Assembly: GCA_031310005.1 (NCBI GenBank)
Contig: CM062383.1
Location: 1 to 64,000, forward strand
Reading direction: 5' to 3'
From: Dactylellina haptotyla
Lineage: Eukaryota > Ascomycota > Orbiliomycetes > Orbiliales > Orbiliaceae
Length of the DNA stretch: 64,000 nt
The notes under the pieces were generated by a model that was given only the letters and a program-made list of their open reading frames with translations, did not search any database and was not told where the DNA came from. Below are positions 49,984 through 59,950 of the stretch, one piece after another. A program made the position numbers and the translations under genes. Every line of letters starts with the position of its first letter. The stretch's first letter is position 1.

Positions 49984-52710
49984 TCATCGTCGTTCGTTAA
50001 TGTTCGCCTCATTCGATAGGACGTTTTCCATTAAGGTCCAATAAGAAGGATCGACCTGGTTAAGCCATGCCGTGTTTTCGTTTGGTGATGGAACTTTCAT
50101 GTTGCTGAAACCTAGCGCCGCGCGACCGTAGGACTCGTAATTTGGCCAAAACTTGGGCACAATGTTGTTGTCACCACGCATATCATTCGACGGCACAACA
50201 GGCGGTATATATAAAGACTTAGGGTCGCTAGGCAAAGAACTGGCGATTATAGAGGAGGCGCTAGATGCAGTTGATCCGATACTGGTGGAGCCCACGGATA
50301 CAAAGGAAGTAGGGGAGGTGCTGTATTCCACATTGTTGAAGTTCAAAGATCCAGGGGAAGCGTTCATAGGAATTGAGCTACCATAGTTGATAGGTAATTG
50401 CTCGTTTTTGAGAATTTTTGCGACCTCATCAAAAAGATGGAGACTTTGTTCCACAGTCGGACGAGATACGGCGGCCGCTTGGAGTGCTTTGATACAAGTA
50501 TGCAACTCGCTGCTTGTTGCAACCTGGAAAGGTTTTGTGAAAATGGTGGCAGCCAAGAGCAGAATTATAGATATTTTGAACGTGTGCTGATATGATAACT
50601 CGCTTTGATGAAGGCGGAAGCCTCTCTCCCAGTCAGGGTGCTGCATCATTCTATGCAGTAAATGTACCGTCGATTTTCCGACTTCCACAGATCGGATAAA
50701 GCACCGGGTTCTCAATCGTCGGTCGAGCGAAGCATACGTAAAGTATCGGTACATAGCGAGTCTGGTTGCCATCACCATCATCGCGTCTATCAGAGTCGGT
50801 TAGTTCTATAGCCTTAGATATATCGGAGCTGGTATCGAATGCCCACATTTTAGCAGAACGGGTTCTATTGGTCCGGAGTTTTCCCAATCTAGAATGCCTT
50901 CTGGGAATCCTTTCTCTATCGTGTCCAATTTTTCCTCAATCTCATTTATACGATATTCTATTTGTATTTCGTTGCCTGGCTCGACGTTCAATCGAAGAAT
51001 TGGATCAATAAATCGTGCATTCGCTATGAGCTTTTGTAAAAGGCTGACGCTCGAGAAGGTATTGGTCCCCGCTGGTGCATTTTCGAATGTCGCATTGATA
51101 AGATCGCTAGTATCGTTTTTGCCGGGTTCATCCATATCAATCTCCTCTTCATTGAGTATTGGTGGTCTACCGAATTGTAACGCTAGTTTTCGGTCCATCA
51201 TAAAAGTACACCAGAAGATACGCGATCTATGCTCGTATTCTGCCGGCGTGAATTTTCCATCTGAAGGTTTACGGTGGAGCCCGAGATCTTGACACACCCT
51301 CGCAAGACACCCAACAGTCATCCATGTAGGTGACGGAAGTGCAGCAAGATCAAGGTACATCGATAGAATGAGTAAAACTAGATATTGGTCAACCCTTAAC
51401 TTTGAGATAAATGTGAATGATGCTCATTCAATACCTTCAGCGTCGGCCAATGTATACATCGGCTGATTTAGGTCGTGAAATTTCTTCGCGCATTCGAAAA
51501 AATGCCATCCTCGTCTACTACAAGTTAGCAAGAGGACAAAACACAGGGTGGAATAGATTTATATACTTTGAGTTATAGTTCGGAGGCTCAAAAACATCGA
51601 GGTCGTCTGAGCAGATACTCGCCAAGGCATAAATTGCCATAAGAACACAAAAAATACTAGTGACATTCATCTGATCATTTGGGAATATTGGCGCTTCGTA
51701 TGCTCGTTCAAACTTGTTGAGAATTATGGGCCAATATACAATTGGCACACATCTAAGTACTGGCGTTAGAAAAGCTCGAGGTTGAGTAGTGCTGACTCGT
51801 GTATTTACGTACCTAGCCGTGTTATAATGGAAGATATCGAGGAGCTTCTTCCCACTGACTTTCGGGGGGAGCAAAGCCCGAAGGTCCCGTAACTGAGATC
51901 CTTCGGAATAGCTGGCCGTATTTGTTGGGAAAGCCTTCGCTTCGCTGTTTTTCCAGGCATCAAGAAGGGGAGTAGTGTCATACCCTAGCCGTTCAACATA
52001 TTCTTGGACAGAGGCCAAGAATCCAAGGCCGGAGGTTGTACCAATAAAGAGGTCGTCGGAGGTACTACCATCATATGAAAATCTCCTAAGAGGTTGTGAA
52101 ATAGAAGGTCGCGGTGATCGATCACTTGGTGACTGTCCGGTGGTTGTTGTGGAAGTTGTAGGGCTGTCGTCTCCCCTAGTTATTAATGTGCTGTGAGAAT
52201 CAGACGAGGAGGTTTGAAGCCCGGTGTTGCTGCTGTCACCGGATCGATCGCCGGATTGTAACTTTGCCTCCGCAATCTTTAGTTTCTCGTTAAGCTCCTG
52301 GACAGTCGTCTCGAGCATTCGAAGACGCCTAAATCGGAGGGTTTTTAGCGGAAAGGCTGGGAGAATTAAGATGTTATGGTGTTCAATCGTATCTTACCTG
52401 GCTGGGCCAACTTTTTCTGTTGTCTGCTCTCCGTGAACTTGCAAAGCAGCGAAGCCGATGTGCAAGATGAACATGTTCCTTCTGGAGGTGCATCGCACTG
52501 ATTGAGCCGAGTTAAATCTATTTATATGATATCCGATCACTCTTGATGGTTGCTAACCTTGGTTTTGCGGAGACGACAGGCGTCACAAGCTCTACTCCGA
52601 CGTCTCTTCTGAAAAGCCCGTTTGCTACTCGGTCCTGGAGCTGGCTGTGGGCGGGGTATTACCACAAGATCCTCCTCTGGGACTGCTTCCAAGTTGCTAC
52701 CACCCTCCAT
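49984..52710 (-). CDS. Zn2Cys6 fungal transcription factor
   Basis: Seven exons on the reverse strand (52710-52558, 52497-52398, 52328-51813, 51752-51567, 51517-51435, 51377-50847, 50786-49984) encode about 790 residues. Basic KRAFQKRRR precedes the binuclear cluster ACDACRLRKTKCDAPPEGTC-SSC-C, whose six cysteines are all present. A coiled coil (LETTVQELNEKLKIAEAKL) follows, then the fungal-specific transcription factor domain (RGWHFFECAKKF, MTVGCLARVCQDLGLHRKP, RIFWCTFMMDRKLALQFGRP). The protein would act in the nucleus as a DNA-binding dimer; targets are unknown. The phases of exons 2 and 3 disagree by one base at 52398/52328, although both splice sites look good. This implies a missing base near 52328 or an exon I have misplaced. 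All other junctions agree. The fifth intron (57 nt) was chosen over a shorter one because it keeps the frame. Confidence 0.82.
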
Positions 52711-54873
52711 TGCTTCCTACTCTCATTGAATGGCCAAAGACACGGTTTTGTATCGCTGTTATACCAGAAATAGAGGCTGGAACTAAAAATAATCGTGTTT
52801 ATTGTCAAGCTGAGACGGAGAACTAGATCTGAGATGGATGGAATGCCAATCAGGCCGTAGTATAGTGATATGCTCTCCACCAAGCGGGTTTTTTCAGTCA
52901 GGGAACTCGGACTAGTCGGTACATAGGGTCGGAAAATGTCTGATGCGTGTATCAAAGGTCGGTTACCGGAGCAAGTGAATTATTCCATTGAATGTAAACC
53001 TTTAATTATGGTAAGCTTGTGGCTGCGGCGCGACGATACGATGGGTCAATGAGGCTGCTCTTCGATCGTCCCTCGTCCGCCGTTTAAACTGAGTTAGCAT
53101 TCAGTTGCAACTCTCTTCTGTCGGCTGGTGGCGAGCCAGATGACAGCCCGAAGGCAAATTATTTGCGCTTTAAAGCTGATATTGAAGAAGACTTTGTGCG
53201 GCAGCTGATTTTCATTGTCCTCACTGTAGGGTGACAACGTGTGGACTTGGAGTACGGTGGACTTGGAGTACGAACTGGCGATTTTTGCCGCTCCGGCTCG
53301 TCCATGCCAAACCTCTGTTGGCGAATGAGTGGTGCACTCACAAGCGCCGCCACAAAGGCTGATTTGTAAAACAGGTATGGGCTACAATGCATCCCGGGGT
53401 TCGCCCACCTTTCTCCCCTTGCGGACTTCACAGGTCCGTGCCTTGAGGGGAAGGGAGGCAATTTCAAGCTGAGGCCGGATCTCTTGGCAACCACGCTAAT
53501 TGGCTGGATTGCTGATCCGGGGAGAAAAAAGGCGTCGGAACTGTGAATTTGAATGTCAGATTTAGGGCTCAGTTAGACCGTACTGTTTTCTAGAGATAAA
53601 TTGAATTACCGAGAAAGACCCCTTTATTCACAGTCTTTGACCATGGGTTTCAAGGCATTTCGGAATGTCATCCTCGATTTATTCGGGGGATGTGTTCCCC
53701 AATCAAAGGCCTAGACTTTCTGGGGTTCAAACAAGACAGGACAAACTGTGTTGCCTTCCTAGTTGACCCAGTTTGTAGATGCGGCTGTGCGGCAATGATG
53801 CGCAAAAGGGATTGCTTGTCAGGCTTGGACGGCCATATAAGCGGTGAGCTTGCGGGTTTCAATTCATACCCGATTTGGCTTCTGGCCCTCATGACTGGGC
53901 TAGCCTTGTTCCATGTCGAATATGTTGGCATATCCGTAAATGTTCCTTCTTATTGTTGTTCAAGTAAGACCCGCCGTTTTCTAGTCTGGTTATGCTATGC
54001 GCCAGTTTGGCATCCCGCAAAATCTGGCGCAAAGGCAGGGCCGTTCTACGAACATCCGAAAATACTGGTCGTAGCACAAAGCCATCGAGCCTAGCAACAG
54101 GACTCGGAAGACAACCGGTTGGTAGTACAACTCGATTTCCCTTGAGGTTCTCAATTTCTAGATACTCTCAAGATTTGCCGACTAGCTGTTCCCGCTCGTG
54201 GGCTAGGTACGTGAGACTTGGAGAATACCCAGAATACCACTGTTTATGGTTATATAAGTTAGCTCCTGGTCTTCCTTGATATTGTTCGGCAGAAAATTCC
54301 ATCGATAAAAGCTCGGGTTTGCGGAACTTACTCCTTCACCGTTGTTTATGAAACTGCCATGGCGCAGGGTAAAAGTGAGATGCCTCAGTTTTGCACCATT
54401 GCCTTCGAGATGCGGTCCCAGTTTTGGAGGAACAAAGCCTGGTATCTGCGTGAGGGTCTGGGACCAGCAAATATCCATCAGCTTCGCTAATGATGCCGTG
54501 CGGAATACCAGCAGGCAGATTGATTACGAACCTGTCGAGCGAGATACCCTCAGAACCTCCGTCAGCGGCGGGATTGCCAATGGATGGGAAAATTGCAATT
54601 CCCATCACTCCCCGACTGGCAAAGGCCCCCTCGGCCTACTGTACACGGCCGGGAGGCTCGCCCTTGGCCGGGATCTACATCGACGAGAAAGAAGTGTTGC
54701 CGCAGGTTGGAGGACCATCTGAATGGTCGGAAATGGGGTCTCCTTTATCCGGTGCCCCCTTCACGAGCTGCCGAGGTCGTGAGTTGTTGCGTTGCCGTGT
54801 TTGCCCGCGCAACACATCCCATCCGGGTTCCTTGACGTCAAGACTGGGAGCACAAAACAAACGGACACCGGAC

Positions 54874-54881
54874 CACGTGAC
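54874..54881. promoter_or_regulatory. CACGTGAC E-box-like site before the eS30 gene
   Basis: The same 8-mer as before rad10, here about 255 bp before the eS30 start codon and just upstream of the duplicated TAGGGCTTCGA element. Confidence 0.4.
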
Positions 54882-54894
54882 CAACACAAATAGT

Positions 54895-54916
54895 TAGGGC
54901 TTCGATAGGGCTTCGA
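54895..54916 (+). promoter_or_regulatory. Tandem duplicate TAGGGCTTCGA element before the eS30 gene
   Basis: Two exact, adjacent copies of the 11-mer TAGGGCTTCGA end about 218 bp before the start codon. Its core AGGGCTT matches the paired element before the eL6 gene at 35027-35040. I infer a ribosomal-protein-gene promoter element; it also resembles a single telomere unit, so a telomere-repeat-binding factor is possible. Confidence 0.5.
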
Positions 54917-55133
54917 ATTTCGCTGACAAACGTTACCACTTCGAGCAAAAGCGAATTGGTGGCGGGAGATTTCACAGCGAAGAGTCATATCCCAGCTAAA
55001 CACCCATCGACAACCTCCTTCTCAGTCCGCCAACCCGATCACGAACCAAGCCTTCCGGTTCCTCAACGACCTCAACGACCTCCTCCGAACGACAAATCAT
55101 CGATATACACGTCAAAACTTCTAGACCGACAAT

Positions 55134-55505
55134 ATGGGAAAGGTTCACGGATCTCTCGCCCGTGCGGGTAAAGTCAAGTCTCAGACTCCAAAGGTACGAC
55201 AATGCATCCGACGGACGCCTGGAGGAGATTGCTGGGAGCAGTACATATTATGATATCACCAGGGATATCTCTTGGAGGTGGTTGAACAGCTCTGGCTAAC
55301 TCGAGACGGGTGGATAATAGGTTGAGCCACAAGAGAAGAAGAAGTCGCCTAAGGGACGGGCAAAGAAGAGAATACTCTACACCAGACGTTTTGTCAACGT
55401 CACCCTCACCGGAGGAAAGAGAAAGGTATTTGGCCTTTTGAATACGAGCTCTCTAGACCTCTAAAGATACTAACATTGCGGTGATGTCCCAACCCAGGAT
55501 CGTGA
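55134..55505 (+). CDS. rps30: 40S ribosomal protein eS30, damaged or unusual last exon beside telomere-like repeats
   Basis: The first exon (55134-55193) encodes [20 protein letters not shown]. The second (55321-55425) encodes [20 protein letters not shown] and on to [11 protein letters not shown]. Together they are eS30 almost to its end; the protein belongs to the 40S subunit near the decoding site. Fungal eS30 normally ends MNPNPGS or similar. At 55484-55505 the sequence ATG, then TCCCAACCCAGGATCGTGA, looks like that last exon: CCC AAC CCA GGA TCG TGA reads PNPGS and stop. It appears two bases short after ATG and no AG acceptor precedes it, though a perfect TACTAAC branch site lies at 55468-55474. 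Splicing to the next AG (55496-55497) would give an unrelated tail instead. The start of the telomere-like tract is only about 37 bp beyond the stop. Confidence 0.78.
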
Positions 55506-55542
55506 GCTTGTTCACATTCTCTTACTGTCCTTCTTCGCCATC

Positions 55543-55660
55543 TAACCCCTAACCTAACCTCTCCTAACCTAACCTAACCTAACCTAACCTAACCTAACCC
55601 TAACCCTAACCCTAACCTAACCCTAACCTAACCCTAAACCTAACCCTAAACCCTAACCCT
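55543..55660. repeat. Interstitial telomere-like tract, CCTAA/CCCTAA units
   Basis: About 118 bp made almost entirely of C-rich telomere-type units on the + strand. The left part has seven consecutive CCTAA 5-mers after a short irregular start. The right part mixes CCTAA, CCCTAA and CCCTAAA. Fungal telomeres are usually (TTAGGG)n, so CCCTAA units fit and CCTAA is a variant. Orientation is that of a left chromosome end, with the AT-rich block to the right being capped. To its left lies a gene rather than nothing. The tract separates two DNA types of sharply different composition. Confidence 0.92.
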
Positions 55661-55679
55661 ATATATACAACAATAACAA

Positions 55680-58030
55680 AAAAAAACATATTCAATATAT
55701 CAAAAAAATCTTAAAAGCCCTATAGAAAGCTAATCTATATATTAAACTATCTAAATACAAATTTTTTATAAAAAAAACCAAATTCTTAAAATACATTATC
55801 AGAAATAATAATATCAAAATAAATCCAACTAAAATATAAGATATACTAAATTAGGAAGAATTAAAAGAAGAATTAAGTATAATTAAAAAAGTATAATCAT
55901 TCCTAAAATTTGCTAATTTTTATAAAAAATTTATTAAGGATTATATACAAATAACAAAATTATTATATGATTTAATATAAAAAAATTATATGTTTTATTA
56001 GGGATTACATAAAAAAAAAATATTTAAAATATTTTAAAAAATATTTATATTAGAATTAATATTTAAATATTAAAATCTTAAATTAAAAACTAGAATAAAA
56101 ACTAATATATCTAATTATGTTTGTACAGTAGTATTATCTTAGAAATATAAAAATGGATTATAACATTTGATAGTATACAGGTTAAAAAAATAATATTAAT
56201 AAAGTATAATTATAATATTTATAATAAAGAATTTTTAGTAGTTATATAAGTATTTTAAAATTAAAAACAATATTTAATGAATATATTTACTTAAATATAT
56301 ATATTAACAAATTATAAAAATTTTAAATATTTTATAATAAAATAAAAATTAAGATTACAATAAATAAAATAGATAGAATACATATTCAGATTTGATTATA
56401 AAATCATTTTTATCTTAGGAAAAACTAATATTAAAGCTGATATATTAATAAAAAGGTTGAAAAACTTTTTTTAGAGAAAGAGGGATGAAAGATTAAAAAA
56501 TAAAATTAAAATATTTATTCTATTAAAAAAAATTTAATAAATAGGTAACTTAATAATACAGAATAAATAGGAACAAGTTTGTAAAAAAAATAAATATATA
56601 TAAAGTATTTTAACCACCTTAAAAAATAATAAAAAATGATACCCAGAAATAAAAATATTTAAATATAAAAAAATTAATAAACAACTATATTATAATTTAA
56701 AAAAAAAAATCCTATAAAACAACAAAATTAGGGCCAAAATACTCTTATAATATTATAATCATCCAACTATTGAACACCTAAAATAAATAAAAACCCTAAA
56801 ATTTATATAAAAAAAATATATTTAAAAAAGAATCTAGAAAAACACTAACAAATACATTAACAATTATTATATATATTATAAAATAAAATTATTATAAAAT
56901 ATATTATAAGGATTACTATACTCCTTACAAATCTCAAAAAGAAACTAGAATAGTATATCTTTTAATCTTATTATAAGATTATTAAAAATAAATAAATATA
57001 ATACTATTTTAATAACTATATATAGATTTTTAAAAATAATCTATTTATTACTTATTAGTAAAAAATTAGACATTAAAAAACTAACCAAAATATTTCTACA
57101 AAATATCTAAAAATTATATAAATTACCAAAAAAAGTTATATCCAACCAAAACACTAATTTTCTAAATAAATTCTAAAATAAAATCAACAAAAAACTAAGG
57201 ATCTATTATAAATTAAGTATAATATACCACCCACAAATAGATAGGTAAACAGAGTAAATCAATTTTATTATTGAATAATATTTTAAAATTTATGTTAATT
57301 ATTAATAAAATGATTGGGTTAAATGGTTGTTATTGGTAGAATATTGTTATAATAATAAGATATTAAATATTATAAAAATATTATTTTTTATAACTAATTA
57401 TAGGTGGAATTTAAAAATAATAACTATTAATAAAGAAATACCAATATGGAATTAAGAAGTTTTCAATTTTATAATTAAAATAATAGAATTATAAAAACTT
57501 ATTAGAGTAAAAATCAATTATACTATATAAATATAATAAAAACAAACAAACAAAAAAAGACAGCCCATAATTAGTTATAAGAAAGAAAACAAAATATAAC
57601 TAAATATATATAATATCCTAATTATCAAACCTAGCCCAAAACTAACCAATAAAAATAAAAAACCATTTTGAATTTTTAAGTCTGTAAGTAATAAAATATA
57701 TAAACTAAATTTTCCCTTTTTTATAAAAATCCATCTAATATTCTACACTAGTTTATTATAATAAATAAAGAATAATAGATTTAAAAAATAAAATAAAGAA
57801 GAAAGGCCTCCACCTATTATTATTGATTAAGATGGTAATGTATTATATAAAGTTATAGAATTTATCAACTTTTGATGAAGAAATAACTAACTAAAATACC
57901 ATATTCATTGGAAAAACTATGATAAACCTACCTAAAAATTTATTAAATATGTTCAATATATAAAACAATTTCTTTAAATTTTTTATAAAAAATATCCTAA
58001 TAAACCAGCCTTTAGTAAATGAGGAATAAT
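55680..58030 (+). mobile_element. Ty3/Gypsy chromovirus fossil, 3' part only
   Basis: Very AT-rich DNA in which traces of a Ty3-type polyprotein can be followed in order. These are the end of the reverse transcriptase (from about 55740), RNase H (about 56000-56300), the integrase zinc-binding region (about 56760), the integrase core end (about 57220) and a chromodomain-like end (about 57800-58020). The 5' half (LTR, gag, protease, most of RT) is absent: the element begins directly beside the telomere-like tract. It is thoroughly broken, with dozens of stops in every frame, in the manner of RIP, and looks old. The chromodomain places it among chromoviruses. Confidence 0.75.
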
Positions 58031-58064
58031 TTTAATTTGAAATATTAATAATAAACTGATTAAT

Positions 58065-58246
58065 TGTAGAAGCTTCAGCTATAGCAGTATCACTGATCGT
58101 ATGTAGGTATGAGCCTGTAAGGTTGATGTTCGATGATCTAGAACTACAATACATCGAGTCTGCTTTATAAATATAAATATAAAATGGTATGGGTGAACCT
58201 GGCCTATACGGTCTAACACATAATCCTTATACTTTAGCTCGTGACA
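58065..58246. mobile_element. LTR-like block, about 182 bp
   Basis: A block clearly less AT-rich than its surroundings, starting TGTAGAAGC and ending GCTCGTGACA, so it has TG...CA ends on either strand. Read on the reverse strand it begins TGTCACGAGC, a common LTR start. It lies just after the chromodomain-like end of the Ty3 fossil and could be its 3' LTR. No target-site duplication flanks it, so it is not a simple solo LTR. Its owner and orientation are unresolved. Confidence 0.5.
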
Positions 58247-59950
58247 ATACCAGTATAATATTTATACAATTCTAAAAATATATAAAACAATAATTTTATA
58301 GTGTTAATTTCAGAGTGGCTAAAAATAATATTAATAATTAATTTATTATAACAATTACTTTTTTATTTAAAATAGAAAATTAGAACTATATAACTTTCAC
58401 CATAAAACTTACCAATTTTTTTTAATTGCTTTACTATAAATAAACAAGAAAAGTATTAAATATAATATAAAAACTTTATTGTATTATTAGACCTGTAAAT
58501 AGTAATCTCTACCAATTACGCTTTATATAATTTAAACAGTAAAAAATTGACAATATATATATATATATAATTTAAACAATTAATATATAATAAAATTAAT
58601 AATATTTCTATTACTTTAATATAATAAACTATAGTTAGAAATAGTAGTTTATACCTTTCAATTTAAAAATTACATAAATTTAAAATTAGTATAACAATTT
58701 TTAGAATTTTATGGTGGGGATGGAAACATATATTTAATAATCGATTCTTTTTTTAAAGTAGTAGGTTTTAAATATAACCTTTTATCATTTACTAATCTTG
58801 TTAAATAGTTTGATTTTACCTCATATATATATCTTATTTTTCTATTTTTAGTTTAGTACCATTTTCGTTTTCTTTACAACTATATTTATAGGAAATACCT
58901 GTTTTAATGTTATAATTAATAATTTTAATTAGTATATTTATATTATTAACTATTAATATTACTATAATAACAATTATATATGTATAGTGGTATTTATAAC
59001 CTACTTAGGTAAGTGTGCTTCTTATGTATTTGTGAATGTAGGCTATATTTGGAATAAATTAGCTGTTTAACATCTATCTACTAATTTATATATTAATATA
59101 TATTTTGTAAAATTGTAACATTAAATCTCCAGGTAGTAGGGGTTTTAATATTAACCATGTGGTTTGTAATTTCCTATAGTTTATTATTATACCTAAAAAT
59201 TTATAATATTATTAAATAATTATTTTATAAATGTATGTTTGTAGCACCAATACTTTAACTGGTATGGTTTATAACATAATATTAAATAGATTTCCCCCCT
59301 TTTTTAAATGATTGTATTGTTATTAGTATATTATAGAAACTAAATAATGGTATCAATATTATTATTTTTTAATTTTTTTACTTACTTGTTAATCTTAATA
59401 TTAGGGTGCTTTAAATATAATTGGTTGCAGTATTAATGGGAGTAGGTGGTATATTATCCATATAAATTATAATTATGATATTTAAAATATAAAAATTTGT
59501 AGGTACACCTACATTTTTATCTAGTTTAATAAATGTTATGGTGGAGTTAACTTTATTATGTATAAAAACAAATACATAAGTTATATAAATTATTATATAT
59601 TTTTTTATATATACTTATTAATTAAATATATATATTAGTATGTAAAACTATATAACAAGACAAACTAATACCAGTGATATATTCGTTTAACCATTATAAT
59701 TTTAATTTATAAATATTTTTTACATTAATATATATTAATATATTTATTTATATATTATTTATATTTATTATTATAAATAAAAAATCTTTTATATCTTTAA
59801 AAAAGTAATCCTATTTTAGAAATATAGAATTTATAAAAATTTCTTAATAATACTTTCATTATTATATTAATTATTAAATACTTAAAATTATAATATTCCA
59901 ATATAAAAGTATATTATAGTATTTATTTATATATTTAAAAATATTTAACA
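58247..59950. other. AT-rich DNA without recognisable parts
   Basis: Highly AT-rich, stop-dense DNA of the same look as the flanking fossils. I cannot assign any protein trace. It may contain the 3' LTR of the copia fossil and other degraded repeats. Confidence 0.5.

Larger units (their letters stand above)
52711..55133. other. 2.4-kb region between the transcription factor and eS30 genes
   Basis: Divergent promoters with no gene I can support between them. Frames at 53690-54094 and 54342-54897 have no motifs. The last ~260 bases hold a CACGTGAC site and a duplicated TAGGGCTTCGA element, both listed, and a C-rich leader. Confidence 0.45.

Noticed and set aside
51378-51434. In-frame TGA between exons of the Zn2Cys6 gene
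   Set aside because: A 57-nt intron from the GTATTG donor to CTAG removes it in phase and gives the expected helix sequence.
53690-54094. 134-codon open frame before the eS30 gene
   Set aside because: Cys/Trp-rich random-looking sequence with no family match; overlapping frames on the other strand are equally open.
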